DNA from: Anaerobaca lacustris
GTDB lineage: Bacteria > Planctomycetota > Phycisphaerae > Sedimentisphaerales > Anaerobacaceae
NCBI RefSeq assembly: GCF_030012215.1
Contig: NZ_JASCXX010000030.1
Coordinates: 1 to 62,600 of the forward strand
DNA: 62,600 bases
Reading direction: 5' to 3'
A program made the position numbers and the translations under genes. Numbering within the stretch: the first letter of the stretch is position 1; each line of letters opens with the position of its first letter. Below are positions 24,647-35,370 of this stretch, one piece after another. The notes beneath the pieces were generated by a model. That model was not told where the DNA came from. It saw only the letters and a program-made list of their open reading frames with translations, and did not search any database.

Positions 24647-25876
24647 ATGAGCAGGAAACGCCCCGGAAACAATCATATAGTCAAGCGGTATTACCTGCGT
24701 CACCTGGTGCCGGTGGCGGTGTGGCTGGTGGCGGTCTCGGCCGTGGCCTGGCTGTTCTATCAGCGGGCCGAACGGTTCGAAATCGTGGGGATCGCGCAAG
24801 GGCAGGTTCGCCAGGTCGCGACGAGCAGCACGGGACGGATTCGCAGTGTTTCGGTCAATCTGTTCGACGCCGTCCACGCCGGCCAGACGCTGGCGGTCGT
24901 GGACACGCTGCTGGACAACGAGCAGACGTTGGAGGCCGACCTCAAGGCCCAACTGAGGGTGGCGGCGGCCGAGGCGGCGCGCCTGGCCTCGCTGCTGATT
25001 CCCACGCAGGAGCAGTTGCAGGCCGACACGGCCGGCATGAGGATCAGCCAGGCCGACAACGAGCGGCGGTTTGCCGTGGACGTCGAGGCCGCCCGGCTCC
25101 GCATCCTGGAGTTGCAGGCGACCCTGGCCTCCGACCGGGTCACTCTGGACGACCTGGGCGTGGAAGTGGCCATCCTCGAGGACCTGCTGGGCAAGGAGGC
25201 GATCGCTCCTTACGAGGTGGAGCGGGCCAGAGTCCAGTACAAGAGTCTGGACCACAAGGTGAAGGAGAACGAGCAGCAGTTGGCGCAGACGCGGGAAGAC
25301 CTGCGGACGGCGGAGCAGAGGCGGAACCAGTTCGCGCAACAGCACCTCCCGGAACTGTCCATCGATCACGCACTGGAAGCGATCCGAAAGGAAATCACGG
25401 TTCAGGAAGAGCGGATCAAGGGGCTGTTGGCCCAACTGGTGGCGCTGGATGCGCGCAAGAATGTGGAACTGAAATCGCCGATCGACGGCGTGGTGATCGC
25501 CGTCCGCGGACGGGCCAATGAGGTGCTCCTGCAGCGGCCGGGCGAGCACATGGTGCGACGGGCCGGCGAGGTTGTGGCGGCCGGCGATCCGATCCTCGCC
25601 GTGGCCGAAGAGGAGCCGACCGAAATCGTCGCCTACGTCAGTGAGAACCAGTTGAAGCTTCTCCGGGACCAGATGACGGTGAAACTCGTCAAGACGCGGG
25701 AGCCGGCCCAGATCGCGCAGTCGCGGGTATTGCGAGTCGGTCCGGCCATCGAGCTGATGCCGCAGCGATTGTGGTTGAATCCTAACGTTCCCCAGTGGGG
25801 CCGGCCGGTGCTGATCGACATCCCTCCGGGCATGTCCGTCGTCTCCGGGGAGATCGTCGGCATACAAGATCTATGA
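24647..25876 (+). CDS. HlyD-type membrane fusion (periplasmic adaptor) protein, 409 aa
   Basis: One N-terminal transmembrane helix (about 17-36, VAVWLVAVSAVAWLFY) leads to a split lipoyl half (QVATSSTGRIRSVSVNLFDAVHAGQTLAVVD), a long alpha-helical hairpin of about 200 residues rich in Ala, Glu and Arg, then the second lipoyl half (NVELKSPIDGVVIAVRGRANEVLL) and a beta-barrel. That is the HlyD/EmrA adaptor plan. The ATG at 24647 is chosen over a TTG at 24629 inside the DUF4956 gene; GAGGT lies about 11 nt upstream. With the TolC-like gene behind it, it would bridge inner and outer membrane. No ABC, MFS or RND pump gene is present next to it. Confidence 0.88.
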   Translation: MSRKRPGNNHIVKRYYLRHLVPVAVWLVAVSAVAWLFYQRAERFEIVGIAQGQVRQVATSSTGRIRSVSVNLFDAVHAGQTLAVVDTLLDNEQTLEADLKAQLRVAAAEAARLASLLIPTQEQLQADTAGMRISQADNERRFAVDVEAARLRILELQATLASDRVTLDDLGVEVAILEDLLGKEAIAPYEVERARVQYKSLDHKVKENEQQLAQTREDLRTAEQRRNQFAQQHLPELSIDHALEAIRKEITVQEERIKGLLAQLVALDARKNVELKSPIDGVVIAVRGRANEVLLQRPGEHMVRRAGEVVAAGDPILAVAEEEPTEIVAYVSENQLKLLRDQMTVKLVKTREPAQIAQSRVLRVGPAIELMPQRLWLNPNVPQWGRPVLIDIPPGMSVVSGEIVGIQDL

Positions 25877-25943
25877 GCCCGCAACAGTCTTCGTGTGGGC
25901 CTCGGACCGCAGTGGCCCCACAGGTAAGGCGGATGGAAACGTG

Positions 25944-27578
25944 ATGACTGTTTTTCGCGATCGCTGCTGGATGGTACGGAGCATTCCGTGCCTGATGTTT
26001 GTCGTCCTGCTGGTCGGGTGTGGGCCGAAGAACTACAAGCAGGATGCGGACGAGCGGGTCTACTCCATCCTCGACAGGCAGTGGGAGCCCGAATTCGGGA
26101 CCCAGGCCAATTACCGGGTCGGTGACGTGGAGCGGTCGCCGGTGGATGTTCAGGCGGACAAGAGGATATCGAGTTCCGGCGTCCTGACGCTGCCCGAGGC
26201 CGTGGCCATCGCGACGGCGCACAATCGTGAATACCAGACGCAGAAGGAGCTGCTGTACACCAGCGCGCTGGACCAGCGGCTGGTCCGGCATCAGTTCGAG
26301 ACCTCCCTGTTCGGAGGCGCAGGTCTGTTCTATTCGGGCGATGGGACCGACGAGGCCGTCGAATTGTCGGCCAACGTCGGGTTCAATCGGCTCCTGACGA
26401 CGGGAACGCAGATCACCGCCGCCTTGGCGACCGCCTGGACAGAGGTCCTGCTGGGACCGCGCGAGACGGGGCTGTCTTCCATCTTCGCCGCGTCGGTGAC
26501 GCATCCGTTGCTGCGAGGCAGCGACCCGGCCATCGTTCTGGAGGGGCTCACGCAGGCCAAGCGGGATACGCTCTACCAGATTCGCGCCTTCAACCGGTTC
26601 CGCAAAACGTTCGTCGTCTGGGTCGTGACACAGTACTTCGAGGCGCTGGAATTGCAGGGGCGGGTTCGGAACGCCGAAGCGCAGGTGGCCGCGCTGGAGA
26701 GGCTGCGCGATCAGGCGCGAAACCTGGCGTCGGTGGGGCGTCTGCCCGTGATCGAAGTGGACCGTCTCCAGGAAGAGGTGCTGCTGATGCGCGAGGTGCA
26801 GATCGTGGCGCAGCAGGAGTATGAACGGTTTCTCGATCAGTTCAAGATCGCCCTGGGAATGGCGCCGACAGAGGATTTCCGCCTGGACGCTGAAGCGATG
26901 CGCTCGCTGGCCGAATCCGGGCTGGCCGAGCCGACGTTCGCCGAGCGTGAGGCCATCGACACCGCCCTGTATCACCGTTTGGACGTGGCCAACGCCGCAG
27001 ATGCGGTCCTCGATGCGCAGCGGCACGTTCACGTGGCGGCCGATCGCTTGCGGGCGGACCTGAGGCTCGGCGGTACCGTCGCGCTGGACACCGATGGGGG
27101 CAAACGCGGCACGGCCGGAGCGGTGCTCGATCTGCCTCTGGATCGCGTCGCTGAGCAGACGGCCTACCGCAAGGCTTTGATCGCCCTGAACCAGCGGCAG
27201 CGGGATTACGATCTGACGGCTGACACGGTGCGGCTGGAGGTGCGCCAAGCCCACCGCAAGCTCCGTGAAGCGGCCCAGCGGTATCGTACGCTCGTCGAAG
27301 CGCGCGATCTGGCGCAGTCCCGCGTGGAGAAGACCTACGCGTTGCTCGGCTATGGGCGAACGAGCAGCCGTCGCGTGCTCAGTGCCCAGCAGGATTTGCA
27401 CGCCGTGAACAACGCCCTCGCCGACGCGTTGACGGATTACGCGGTTGCTACCTTGAATTTCTATCGGGATACCGGCGTGCTGCAGGTCCGGCCGGACGGC
27501 ATGTGGGAAAAAGGCCCGCACGCGATCGGTATCGCCCGGCAGGTTTCCGTCGCCGAGGATACGGCAACACCACAATAG
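25944..27578 (+). CDS. TolC-family outer-membrane lipoprotein, 544 aa
   Basis: The N-terminus has a lipoprotein signal ending in LLVGCGPK, so the mature Cys should be lipidated as in OprM-type channels. The mature part has the duplicated coiled-coil pattern of TolC proteins: LTLPEAVAIATAHNREYQTQKE at the first helix pair, and LIALNQRQRDYDLTADTVRLEVRQAHRKLREAAQRY in the second repeat. The ATG at 25944 places the signal peptide correctly; longer frames start with non-signal sequence. It follows the HlyD-type gene by 67 nt. Together they suggest an export route in which the DUF4956/VTC proteins or CotH may be clients. Confidence 0.85.
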   Translation: MTVFRDRCWMVRSIPCLMFVVLLVGCGPKNYKQDADERVYSILDRQWEPEFGTQANYRVGDVERSPVDVQADKRISSSGVLTLPEAVAIATAHNREYQTQKELLYTSALDQRLVRHQFETSLFGGAGLFYSGDGTDEAVELSANVGFNRLLTTGTQITAALATAWTEVLLGPRETGLSSIFAASVTHPLLRGSDPAIVLEGLTQAKRDTLYQIRAFNRFRKTFVVWVVTQYFEALELQGRVRNAEAQVAALERLRDQARNLASVGRLPVIEVDRLQEEVLLMREVQIVAQQEYERFLDQFKIALGMAPTEDFRLDAEAMRSLAESGLAEPTFAEREAIDTALYHRLDVANAADAVLDAQRHVHVAADRLRADLRLGGTVALDTDGGKRGTAGAVLDLPLDRVAEQTAYRKALIALNQRQRDYDLTADTVRLEVRQAHRKLREAAQRYRTLVEARDLAQSRVEKTYALLGYGRTSSRRVLSAQQDLHAVNNALADALTDYAVATLNFYRDTGVLQVRPDGMWEKGPHAIGIARQVSVAEDTATPQ

Positions 27579-27597
27579 CATGAGGAGGTCCGAACCA

Positions 27598-28620
27598 ATG
27601 AATTCGATGAAGACACTGGCAATCATTGCGATGTTCTGCAGCTTCTCGGCCCTGGCCTGGGGTGCGGACGTCATTCTGAACGAGTACAACGCGGTCGGCG
27701 GCAGCGAGTTTCTCAACGGGGGCGATTCGGCCGTCGATGACGACGGCGGCCGGGCTTCGGACAGCTACTTCGGACGCGTTCAGGGCAATGGTGGCGACTG
27801 GTTCGAGCTTGTGGTGATCACCGATCATCTTGACATGCGGGGCTGGCACCTCGACATTTTCGAGGGCGGCGCGCTCGATGAGACGCTCACCCTGACCGAT
27901 CACGAGATCTGGTCGGACCTGCGCAGCGGGACCATCATCACGGTGGCCGAGGACGTGCCGAGCGACGTCAGCTACAACCCGGCCGCCGGCGACTGGTGGA
28001 TCAACGTCCAGGCCCACAACGACGCCGACGGACTGTATATCGAGGCATCGTCGTTTCCGGTCAGCAGTGACGACTGGCAGTTGCGCATTCGCGATGCCGC
28101 CGGCGCCGTAGTGTTCGGTCCGGCCGGAGAGGGGATCAGTCCGGTCAGCGGGATCAGCAGCACGGAGGTGTTCCGGCTCGAAGCCAATCCGGACGACACC
28201 ATCACGCCATACTCCAACGATTATGACGACGCGTCCGATTTCAGCACCTTCGGGGCGCCGAATCGCTGGGGTGTGCAGAACTTCAGGAATCTGCGCACCG
28301 TGGAGCTTGAGCCGGCGTCGATCACGGCGATCGGGCCCAACGGCGCCGAGCTTCTCGTGGCCGGTTCCGTGGTGCCCGTTCAGTGGGAAAGCGAGGGGGC
28401 CGTCGAGCAGGTCTTGGTCGAGTTCTCCTTTGACGGCGGCGCCAGTTGGATGGGCGTCTTCCCGGCCAACGTCGGCAACACCGGCCAATACGAATGGACG
28501 GTTCCGGCGGTGGATTCCGAGCAGTGCCTGATCCGCGTATCGAGCGCGACGCAGTTGTCCGTCTACGATACCAGCGACGAGCCGTTTACGATCTTCACGC
28601 CGCTATCCCCTGACGAATAA
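27598..28620 (+). CDS. Secreted lamin-tail-like protein, 340 aa
   Basis: A signal peptide (MKTLAIIAMFCSFSALAWGA) precedes a lamin-tail-like domain: DVILNEYNAVGGSEFL at its start, DWFELVVI for the 'EWIEL' strand, and STFGAPNRW near its end (about residues 20-225). The C-terminal ~100 residues form an Ig-like beta-sandwich (GPNGAELLVAGSVVPVQWES...VLVEFSFDGGASW). GAGGAGG lies 8-14 nt before the ATG at 27598. It is the last gene of the VTC-TolC cluster, 19 nt after the tolC-like gene. It could be an exported substrate of that cluster; binding target unknown. Confidence 0.78.
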   Translation: MNSMKTLAIIAMFCSFSALAWGADVILNEYNAVGGSEFLNGGDSAVDDDGGRASDSYFGRVQGNGGDWFELVVITDHLDMRGWHLDIFEGGALDETLTLTDHEIWSDLRSGTIITVAEDVPSDVSYNPAAGDWWINVQAHNDADGLYIEASSFPVSSDDWQLRIRDAAGAVVFGPAGEGISPVSGISSTEVFRLEANPDDTITPYSNDYDDASDFSTFGAPNRWGVQNFRNLRTVELEPASITAIGPNGAELLVAGSVVPVQWESEGAVEQVLVEFSFDGGASWMGVFPANVGNTGQYEWTVPAVDSEQCLIRVSSATQLSVYDTSDEPFTIFTPLSPDE

Positions 28621-28895
28621 GGTCCGGCGGCCCGTTCCGTTCGGCGGGGCGACGGTCTCAGAAGAACTCGCAAAATCGGACGTCATCCGACGTGGCGGTG
28701 CATCTCTGCGCTCGCCCCGGAAGTTTCCCTTCAAAGCCGACCACAGATGCGGTATAGTACCTCCTCCGGTCAGGGGGCAGAGGGCTGGTACGGCCACGAC
28801 GGGCGCGAATGATCTCTGAGAGGGTCGGGGATCGCCTCGCACACCGTGGGTCTGGAATGCGGGGCAGTCGAGGTCTGAGAAAGGTTGTTGGATCG

Positions 28896-31451
28896 ATGGG
28901 TATGACGGAAGGCACGTACGATTTCGGGCGGATCGAACGGAAGTGGCAGGCGTATTGGGAAGAGCACAAGTGCTTCAGGGCGACGGATTGTGATGTGTCG
29001 AAGCCGAAGTACTACGTTCTGGACATGTTCCCGTATCCGAGCGGCCAGGGGCTGCACGTGGGCCACCCGGAAGGTTACACCGCCACGGATATCGTGGCCC
29101 GCTACAAGCGGATGAAGGGCTTCAACGTCCTGCACCCGTTCGGCTGGGACGCCTTCGGCCTGCCCGCCGAGCAGCACGCGATCGCCACGGGGACCCATCC
29201 GGAGGAGACCACCAACAAGAACATCGCCAATATGAAGCGGCAGACCAAGGCGCTCGGCTTCAGCTACGACTGGGACCGCGAGGTCGCCACGACCGATCCG
29301 GAGTACTACCAGTGGACCCAGTGGATCGTTCTGAAGCTGTTCAACAGCTATTTCGACGAGGAACTCCAGAAGGCCCGGCCGATCGAGGAATTGCCGGTGC
29401 CCGACGGGCTCAGCGACCAGGACAGACGCCGCTATATCGACGACCGCCGGCTGGCGTACCAGTCGAGCGTTCCCGTGAACTGGTGTCCGGCGCTGGGGAC
29501 GGTCCTGGCCAACGAGGAGGTGGTCGGCGGCGTCAGCGAGCGGGGGGGCCACCCGGTGATTCGCAAGCCGATGCGGCAATGGATGCTCCGCATCACCAAG
29601 TACGCCGAACGACTGCTCGACGATCTGAAAGAGGTCGATTGGTCCGAATCGATCAAGAAGCTCCAGGTCGACTGGATCGGCCGCAGCGTCGGGGCCGAGG
29701 TCTGCTTCAGGATCGACGGATACGAGGACAACATCTGGGTCTTCACGACCCGCCCGGATACACTCTTCGGCGCCACCTACATGGTCATGGCGCCGGAGCA
29801 TCCGCTGGTCGGGACCATCGTTACGGAGGCGCAGAAGCAGGCGGTTGAGGCCTACTGTGAAGCGGCCGCCCGCAAGAGCGATCTCGACCGGACCGACCTG
29901 GCCAAAGATAAGACCGGCGTCTTCACCGGCGCCCATGCGATCAATCCGGTCAACAACGAGCGAATTCCGATCTGGATCAGCGACTACGTGCTGATCAGCT
30001 ACGGGACCGGTGCGATCATGGCGGTGCCGGCGCATGACGACCGCGACTTCGAGTTCGCCACGAAGTTCGAGTTGCCGATTGTCCAGGTGGTGCAGCCGCC
30101 CAGTACCGAGGATGCCGAGCGGGTGGCGCGGGGCGAGCTGTGTTTCACGGGCGACGGCACGGCGATCCACAGCGGGCCGTTCGATGGCTTGGCGACGCCG
30201 GAATTCAAGGAGGCGATCACCGCCTGGCTGGCCGAGCGCGGTCTGGGCAAGAAGGCGATCAACTACAAGCTGCGCGACTGGTTGTTCAGCCGGCAGCGAT
30301 ACTGGGGCGAGCCGTTCCCGATCGTGCATCTGGCGGACGGGACCGTGACGGGCATTTCGGAAAGCGAACTGCCGCTGCGTCTACCCGATCTCGATGACTA
30401 CAAGCCGCTGGGGACGGCCGAGCCGCCGCTGGCCAAGGCGACCGACTGGGTCAATGTCACGCTGCCCGACGGCAGCACCGCCCGGCGGGAGACGAACACG
30501 ATGCCCCAGTGGGCCGGAAGCTGCTGGTACTATCTGCGCTATCTCGATCCGCGCAACTCCGAACGGGGCTGGGACCCGGAAAAAGAGAAGTACTGGATGC
30601 CCGTCGATCTGTACGTCGGCGGCGCCGAGCACGCCGTGCTGCATTTGCTCTACTCGCGGTTCTGGCACAAGTTCCTGTACGATCTCGGCTACGTCAGCAC
30701 GAAGGAGCCCTTCAAGAAGCTCGTCAACCAGGGGATGATCCTCGGCGAAGACGGGCAGAAGATGAGCAAATCGCGCGGCAACGTGGTGAACCCCGACCAG
30801 GTCGTGACGGACTACGGCGCCGACTCGATGCGGCTGTACGAGATGTTCATGGGCCCGCTGGAGGCGATGAAGCCCTGGAGCATGAACGGGGTGCAGGGCG
30901 TGCATCGGTTCCTCCAGAAGACGTGGCGGCTGATCGTCGATGAAGAGACGGGCCGGCTCTCGTCCTGCATCCAGGACGCGCCAGCCGACGAAGAGACGCT
31001 GCGTCTGCTGCATCAGACCATCAAGAAGGTCGGCGATGACGTCGAGTCGTTCGGCTTCAACACAGCCATCAGCGCGATGATGATCCTCGTCAATCACCTC
31101 GGTCGCCTGCAGGTGCGGCCGAAGTCGGTATTGGAATCCCTCGTGCTGGTCCTGGCGCCCTTCGCCCCGCACGTCGCGGAGGAACTTTGGCAGCGGCTGG
31201 GCCATGCGAACAGCCTGGCCCACGAGCCCTGGCCGTCATATGACACCGGGCTCATCCAGGAAAAACAGATCGAGCTGGCCGTCCAGGTCAACGGCAAGAT
31301 CAAGGACCGCATCGTCGTGGCCGCCGAAGCAGACGAGGACGCTATCAAGGCCGAGGCCCTCCGGTGCGACAAGGTCGTCGAGGCCCTGGCGGGCAAGACG
31401 CCGAGAAAGGTCATCGTCATCAAGTCGCGTCTGGTCAATGTCGTTGTGTGA
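28896..31451 (+). CDS. leuS: Leucyl-tRNA synthetase, 851 aa
   Basis: Class I synthetase charging tRNA-Leu. The HIGH-type motif is in [18 protein letters not shown] near the start (about residues 44-61), the CP1 editing domain occupies the middle (T-rich editing strand [14 protein letters not shown]), and the KMSKS motif is exact in [15 protein letters not shown] (~623). The C-terminal anticodon-binding domain ends with the usual ubiquitin-like beta segment. Length fits bacterial LeuRS. The start is [17 protein letters not shown]; the ATG at 28896 has AAGG 11 nt upstream and another ATG follows two codons on. Confidence 0.97.
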   Translation: MGMTEGTYDFGRIERKWQAYWEEHKCFRATDCDVSKPKYYVLDMFPYPSGQGLHVGHPEGYTATDIVARYKRMKGFNVLHPFGWDAFGLPAEQHAIATGTHPEETTNKNIANMKRQTKALGFSYDWDREVATTDPEYYQWTQWIVLKLFNSYFDEELQKARPIEELPVPDGLSDQDRRRYIDDRRLAYQSSVPVNWCPALGTVLANEEVVGGVSERGGHPVIRKPMRQWMLRITKYAERLLDDLKEVDWSESIKKLQVDWIGRSVGAEVCFRIDGYEDNIWVFTTRPDTLFGATYMVMAPEHPLVGTIVTEAQKQAVEAYCEAAARKSDLDRTDLAKDKTGVFTGAHAINPVNNERIPIWISDYVLISYGTGAIMAVPAHDDRDFEFATKFELPIVQVVQPPSTEDAERVARGELCFTGDGTAIHSGPFDGLATPEFKEAITAWLAERGLGKKAINYKLRDWLFSRQRYWGEPFPIVHLADGTVTGISESELPLRLPDLDDYKPLGTAEPPLAKATDWVNVTLPDGSTARRETNTMPQWAGSCWYYLRYLDPRNSERGWDPEKEKYWMPVDLYVGGAEHAVLHLLYSRFWHKFLYDLGYVSTKEPFKKLVNQGMILGEDGQKMSKSRGNVVNPDQVVTDYGADSMRLYEMFMGPLEAMKPWSMNGVQGVHRFLQKTWRLIVDEETGRLSSCIQDAPADEETLRLLHQTIKKVGDDVESFGFNTAISAMMILVNHLGRLQVRPKSVLESLVLVLAPFAPHVAEELWQRLGHANSLAHEPWPSYDTGLIQEKQIELAVQVNGKIKDRIVVAAEADEDAIKAEALRCDKVVEALAGKTPRKVIVIKSRLVNVVV

Positions 31452-31470
31452 TCGCCCCGAAGGAGCCGGC

Positions 31471-32028
31471 ATGTATCTGGAGATCGAAGCGAAACTCAGA
31501 GTGGATTCGTTCGAACCGGTGGAACGCCGGTTGGTCGAGCAGGGGGCTTCGCTTGTTTCGGAGACGATTCAAACCGATATCTATTTCGACACCGCCGCCG
31601 CCGATCTGACGCGGACCGATCAGTGTCTTCGTCTGCGGGTCGAGGCGATGCACGGGCAGGAATACCTCGCCCTGACGTACAAAGGCCCCAAGCAGGCCGA
31701 CGACTTCAAGAGGCGCAAGGAGGTGAACCTCAACGTCACCGACGCCGCAGCGGCCGAATCCCTGTTGGAAGGGCTGGGATACCGGCGCGCCTTGGCCTTC
31801 AACAAGCAGCGTCGAGAGTGGAAGCTGAACGACTGTCTTGTCGCGCTGGATACGTTGCCGCTGATCGGCACGTTCGTGGAGATCGAAGGCGTCAACTCCT
31901 CGATCATCCGGAACGTGCAGGAGGCGCTGGGATTGACGGACGCCCCGCACGTCATGGACAGCTACGCCTCGCTGATCGAGGCGGCATTGTCCCGTCTCGA
32001 TTCGACGCGGAGAGAGGTGTTCCTGTGA
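31471..32028 (+). CDS. CYTH-domain protein (class IV adenylate cyclase / thiamine-triphosphatase fold), 185 aa
   Basis: A triphosphate-tunnel enzyme. The signature ExExK is at residues 4-8 (EIEAK), and the alternating basic and acidic strands expected of the tunnel follow: CLRLRVEA, ALTYKGPK, RRKEVNLNV, REWKLNDCLVALDTLPLIGTFVEIEG. Members may act as class IV adenylate cyclases, thiamine triphosphatases or inorganic triphosphatases; sequence alone does not decide. The ATG at 31471 has AAGGAG 6 nt upstream. It is 19 nt after leuS. Confidence 0.88.
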   Translation: MYLEIEAKLRVDSFEPVERRLVEQGASLVSETIQTDIYFDTAAADLTRTDQCLRLRVEAMHGQEYLALTYKGPKQADDFKRRKEVNLNVTDAAAAESLLEGLGYRRALAFNKQRREWKLNDCLVALDTLPLIGTFVEIEGVNSSIIRNVQEALGLTDAPHVMDSYASLIEAALSRLDSTRREVFL

Positions 32029-32047
32029 GGGTGCAGTTCAATCCACT

Positions 32048-32992
32048 ATGAAGCCATCCGACGGCTATATCAAGTACATCGTCAATCTGAAGTCGGGCGC
32101 CAGCAGCGGCAAGTACGCCTGCCGGCGCTTCTGTCGCTATCTGACTCAGCATGGCTACAACGTGCGCGTGGCTACGACGACGTCGCTCGAGCATGCATGC
32201 GAGCTCTCGACGGACGCGGCGGTCGATCCGGGCTGTGCCCTGGTTGTCGCGGCCGGCGGCGACGGGACGGTTCGGGAGGTGGCCCACGGCCTGGAAGGCA
32301 GCGCCAAGCCGCTGCTGATCGTGCCGTGCGGAACGGAGAACCTGTTGGCCAACGAACTGGGGTTCGATCGCTGGCTCGAGACGCTCGTTCGAACGTTCGA
32401 AGGCGGTGTCACGCGGCCGCTCGATATGGGCACCGTCAACGGCAAGTGCTTCACGTCCATCGTCGGCTTCGGGTTCGACGGGGACGTCGTCGGCATGGTC
32501 CATCGGCGTCGCACCGGGCACATCAACCATTTCGATTATGTCTATCCGCTCTGGAGGACGTTCTGGGGCCACCGCTTCGAGCCGATCGCGGTGGCCGTCG
32601 ACGGACGCGAGGTCTTCGACGGTCCGGGCATGGTGTTCGTCGGCAACATCTCCCGCTACGCCATCGGGCTTCAGATTCTGCATCATGCCGATTTCAGCGA
32701 CGGGCTGCTCGACGTCTGCATCTACCGCTGCGCCGGGCGAATCCGGTTGGTCAAGCACTCGGTCTTGACGGTTCTGAAACACCACGCGAATTGCCGCGAC
32801 GTGATCTATGAGCAGGGCAAACACATCACCGTCCGCTCCCCTTCCGGTGCGATCCGCACCGAGATGGACGGCGATCCCGGCCCGCCGTTGCCGGTACACA
32901 TCGAGGTGTTGCCCGGCGCGGTTCAATGCATGGTCCCGCCGGGCGCCAAACCCGCCGGCATTCGAACCCGGATCGCCCGGTCGTTCCGATGA
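32048..32992 (+). CDS. Diacylglycerol/sphingosine kinase-family lipid kinase, 314 aa
   Basis: A DAGK-catalytic fold protein. The nucleotide-binding motif GGDGT is at residues 70-74 (VAAGGDGTVREVAHGL), preceded by the N-terminal strand KYIVNLKSGASSGK and followed by PCGTENLLANELG, which matches the family's (G)TxNxxA motif. The C-terminal beta-sandwich (KHITVRSPSGAIRTEMDGDPGPPLPVHIEVLPGAVQCMVP) is typical. It phosphorylates a lipid at the inner membrane; the substrate is not certain. It starts 19 nt after the CYTH gene, probably in one operon. Confidence 0.9.
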   Translation: MKPSDGYIKYIVNLKSGASSGKYACRRFCRYLTQHGYNVRVATTTSLEHACELSTDAAVDPGCALVVAAGGDGTVREVAHGLEGSAKPLLIVPCGTENLLANELGFDRWLETLVRTFEGGVTRPLDMGTVNGKCFTSIVGFGFDGDVVGMVHRRRTGHINHFDYVYPLWRTFWGHRFEPIAVAVDGREVFDGPGMVFVGNISRYAIGLQILHHADFSDGLLDVCIYRCAGRIRLVKHSVLTVLKHHANCRDVIYEQGKHITVRSPSGAIRTEMDGDPGPPLPVHIEVLPGAVQCMVPPGAKPAGIRTRIARSFR

Positions 32993-33034
32993 ACGCATCA
33001 CCTTGCGGCACCGTGTGCGCGCGGGTATCATGCC

Positions 33035-33883
33035 ATGAAACAACAAGAGCTATGGTGGATGTCTCAGATGAAGTTTGACATAGGCAACGTGTGCGTCGGG
33101 CTGGATGAACCGCTGTTCGTGATGGCCGGTCCCTGTGTGATCGAGAGCGCCGACGGGTGCCTGGAGATCGCCGAGCGCCTCGTGCAAATCGCACAGCGAA
33201 CGGGCGTGGGGATGCTGTTCAAAGCCAGCTTTGACAAGGCCAACCGCAGCAGCATATCCAGCTTCCGTGGACCGGGCCTGGAAGAGGGTCTGCGAATCCT
33301 GGAGCGGGTGCGTGTGGAGACCGGACTTCCGGTCATGACCGACGTGCATGAGCCAGGGCAGGCCGCGCCGGTGGGGGCCGTGGTGGACTGCGTCCAGGTC
33401 CCGGCGTTTCTGTGCCGACAGACCGATCTGCTCTGTGCCTGCGCCGAAACGGGCAAGCCCGTCAACGTCAAGAAAGGGCAGTTTCTCTCGCCCGAAGAGA
33501 TGGGCAACGTCGTCGAAAAAATTCGTGCGTGCAAGAATGATCGAATTCTGCTGACCGAACGGGGAACGTTCTTCGGCTACAATCGGCTGGTCAACGACAT
33601 GACCGCCATTGAGGGCATGAAGCGACTGGGCTGTCCGGTCGTTTTCGATGCGACGCACAGCACGCAACAGCCGGGCGGCCTCGGCACGGCCAGCGGTGGG
33701 CGGCGAGAGATGGCCCCCATCCTGGCTCGGGCGGCGGTGGCCGCCGGAGCCAACGGACTGTTTCTCGAAGTCCATCCCAACCCTGAAAAGGCCAAGTCGG
33801 ATGCCGCATCGGTTCTCCCGCTGGATTGGCTGGAGGAACTGATCGCCGTCTGCCTGAGCATCCATAGGACCGTTCGTGAGTGA
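33035..33883 (+). CDS. kdsA: 3-deoxy-8-phosphooctulonate synthase, 282 aa
   Basis: Condenses phosphoenolpyruvate with arabinose 5-phosphate to make Kdo 8-phosphate for lipopolysaccharide. The conserved strands are present: [83 protein letters not shown], and [14 protein letters not shown]. Length equals that of known KdsA (about 280). In-frame ATGs at 33035, 33059 and 33068 are all possible and none has a strong ribosome-binding site; I keep the longest. The presence of KdsA implies a Kdo-containing outer membrane. The next gene overlaps by 8 bp. Confidence 0.95.
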   Translation: MKQQELWWMSQMKFDIGNVCVGLDEPLFVMAGPCVIESADGCLEIAERLVQIAQRTGVGMLFKASFDKANRSSISSFRGPGLEEGLRILERVRVETGLPVMTDVHEPGQAAPVGAVVDCVQVPAFLCRQTDLLCACAETGKPVNVKKGQFLSPEEMGNVVEKIRACKNDRILLTERGTFFGYNRLVNDMTAIEGMKRLGCPVVFDATHSTQQPGGLGTASGGRREMAPILARAAVAAGANGLFLEVHPNPEKAKSDAASVLPLDWLEELIAVCLSIHRTVRE

Positions 33884-34826
33884 ACCAGACGCCAACCAGG
33901 TCGGTTACATCTACGGCCCCGTCCCCTCCCGCCGGCTGGGGCGCAGTCTCGGCATCGACGTCGTGCCCGCCAAGATCTGCACGCTCGATTGCGTGTATTG
34001 CCAGATCGGAAGGACCACCGAAAAAAGCACGGTCCGCCGCCCGTTTTTCGACGTGCAGGAGGTGCTCGACGAACTGGCCGGAAAATTGGCGGGGGGCGTC
34101 GAAGCCGATTACATCACGATCGGCGGATCGGGTGAACCCACACTCAATTCGCAGCTCGGGGCGCTGATCGATGGAATTCGTCAGATCACGGACATCCCCG
34201 TCGCCATCATCACAAATGGCACTCTTCTGTACCGGGCGGATGTGCGGGCCGATTGCGCCAAGGCGGATCTGGTCGTCCCGTCGCTCGATGCGGCTGATGC
34301 GGCGGCGTTCGATGCGGTGAACCGGCCGGCCTCGGATATCAGCATTGAAAAGCTGGTTTCCGGGCTCGTCCGGTTCCGTGACGAGTTCGACGGCCAAATC
34401 TGGCTGGAGGTCTTCTTGATTGAGGGCGTGAATACGGCCCCGGAGCAGATCGAGGCGCTGAAGCGACACATCGAGCGGATCCGGCCGGACCGAATCCAAC
34501 TCAACAGTGCTGTCCGACCCGCTGCAGAGCCGGGAATCGAAGCGATCGCCCGCCAACGCCTCGAAACCATTGCCCGTCAGATCGGCGGCAAATGCGAGAT
34601 CGTCGGGGCCGCACCCGAGGCTCGTTCCGACCGCCATGTGCAGCGGACACGGGCGGACGTTCTATCAATGCTGAAACGACGGCCCTGCCGTATTGAGGAT
34701 GTTTGCGCCGGGATTGGGATCAGCCGCAACGAAGCCGTCAAACACATTGCCCATCTCCTCGACGAGAAGGCCATCATCTCCGAACCCCAGGGGGGGGTCA
34801 CCTACTACTGCACCCGGCCGGATTGA
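33876..34826 (+). CDS. Radical SAM protein with C-terminal winged helix (COG0731-like), 316 aa
   Basis: A radical SAM protein with the cluster motif CTLDCVYC (about residues 35-42) preceded by [19 protein letters not shown], the start typical of the family of 'wyosine-like' Fe-S oxidoreductases. The GGSGEPTLN motif and the TNGTLL strand fit the SAM barrel. After about residue 235 a winged helix ([36 protein letters not shown]) is added. Function is not established for bacterial members. The GTG start overlaps kdsA by 8 bp, suggesting translational coupling. Confidence 0.88.
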   Translation: MSEPDANQVGYIYGPVPSRRLGRSLGIDVVPAKICTLDCVYCQIGRTTEKSTVRRPFFDVQEVLDELAGKLAGGVEADYITIGGSGEPTLNSQLGALIDGIRQITDIPVAIITNGTLLYRADVRADCAKADLVVPSLDAADAAAFDAVNRPASDISIEKLVSGLVRFRDEFDGQIWLEVFLIEGVNTAPEQIEALKRHIERIRPDRIQLNSAVRPAAEPGIEAIARQRLETIARQIGGKCEIVGAAPEARSDRHVQRTRADVLSMLKRRPCRIEDVCAGIGISRNEAVKHIAHLLDEKAIISEPQGGVTYYCTRPD

Positions 34827-35060
34827 CCTGAACCGGCTACGGCGGCAGCCGTTCTCCACGTCGATCCGGGTCCTTGTCACGAGGGCTCCAAGCCGAATGC
34901 CCGATATTCACGCCCAGTTTTTGTAAAGAGCAACAGGCAATTGGCCGATAAATGTGTGTAGCGTCCCACAAGGGCCGGATCGCACCGAGCATTTCGGCTT
35001 GGGCCTTCGGTTGATGTTGCGTCCGATACGGCGTGGAACGCGGCCGAATGAGGTGCCGAC

Positions 35061-35297
35061 ATGAAGCGATTGCAGCGACAACTGGTTCTGAACAAAGGGG
35101 CCGAGAAGTTCATCTTCCGGTACGAGCAGGGACGGGAAGACGAGCTTCTCGATGCCTTGGTCGATCAGGCGAAAGATCATAGGACCGGCTTCGACTGGTT
35201 CGACGCCGCTGTGTTGAGTTTCAAACTGAGCCAGATGCTGATCGGTCGTGCCGAGGGGCTCCTCGCGGACGACTCCGATGTGACGCTGGTGCATTGA
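35061..35297 (+). CDS. Hypothetical protein, 78 aa
   Basis: A small, charged, probably helical cytoplasmic protein (KGAEKFIFRYEQGREDELLDALVDQAKDHRTGFDWFDAAVLSFKL). GAGGTG sits 6 nt before the ATG, a good ribosome-binding site, and codon use matches its neighbours. No family recognised. It lies alone in a 540-nt gap ahead of the recombinase gene and on the same strand. Confidence 0.7.
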   Translation: MKRLQRQLVLNKGAEKFIFRYEQGREDELLDALVDQAKDHRTGFDWFDAAVLSFKLSQMLIGRAEGLLADDSDVTLVH

Positions 35298-35370
35298 ATC
35301 GAATGGAACGATGCGCTCTTGTGTGGAGAGCGTGTCCGTGTGGATTAGACCGGGAACGAATAGGTGATCG

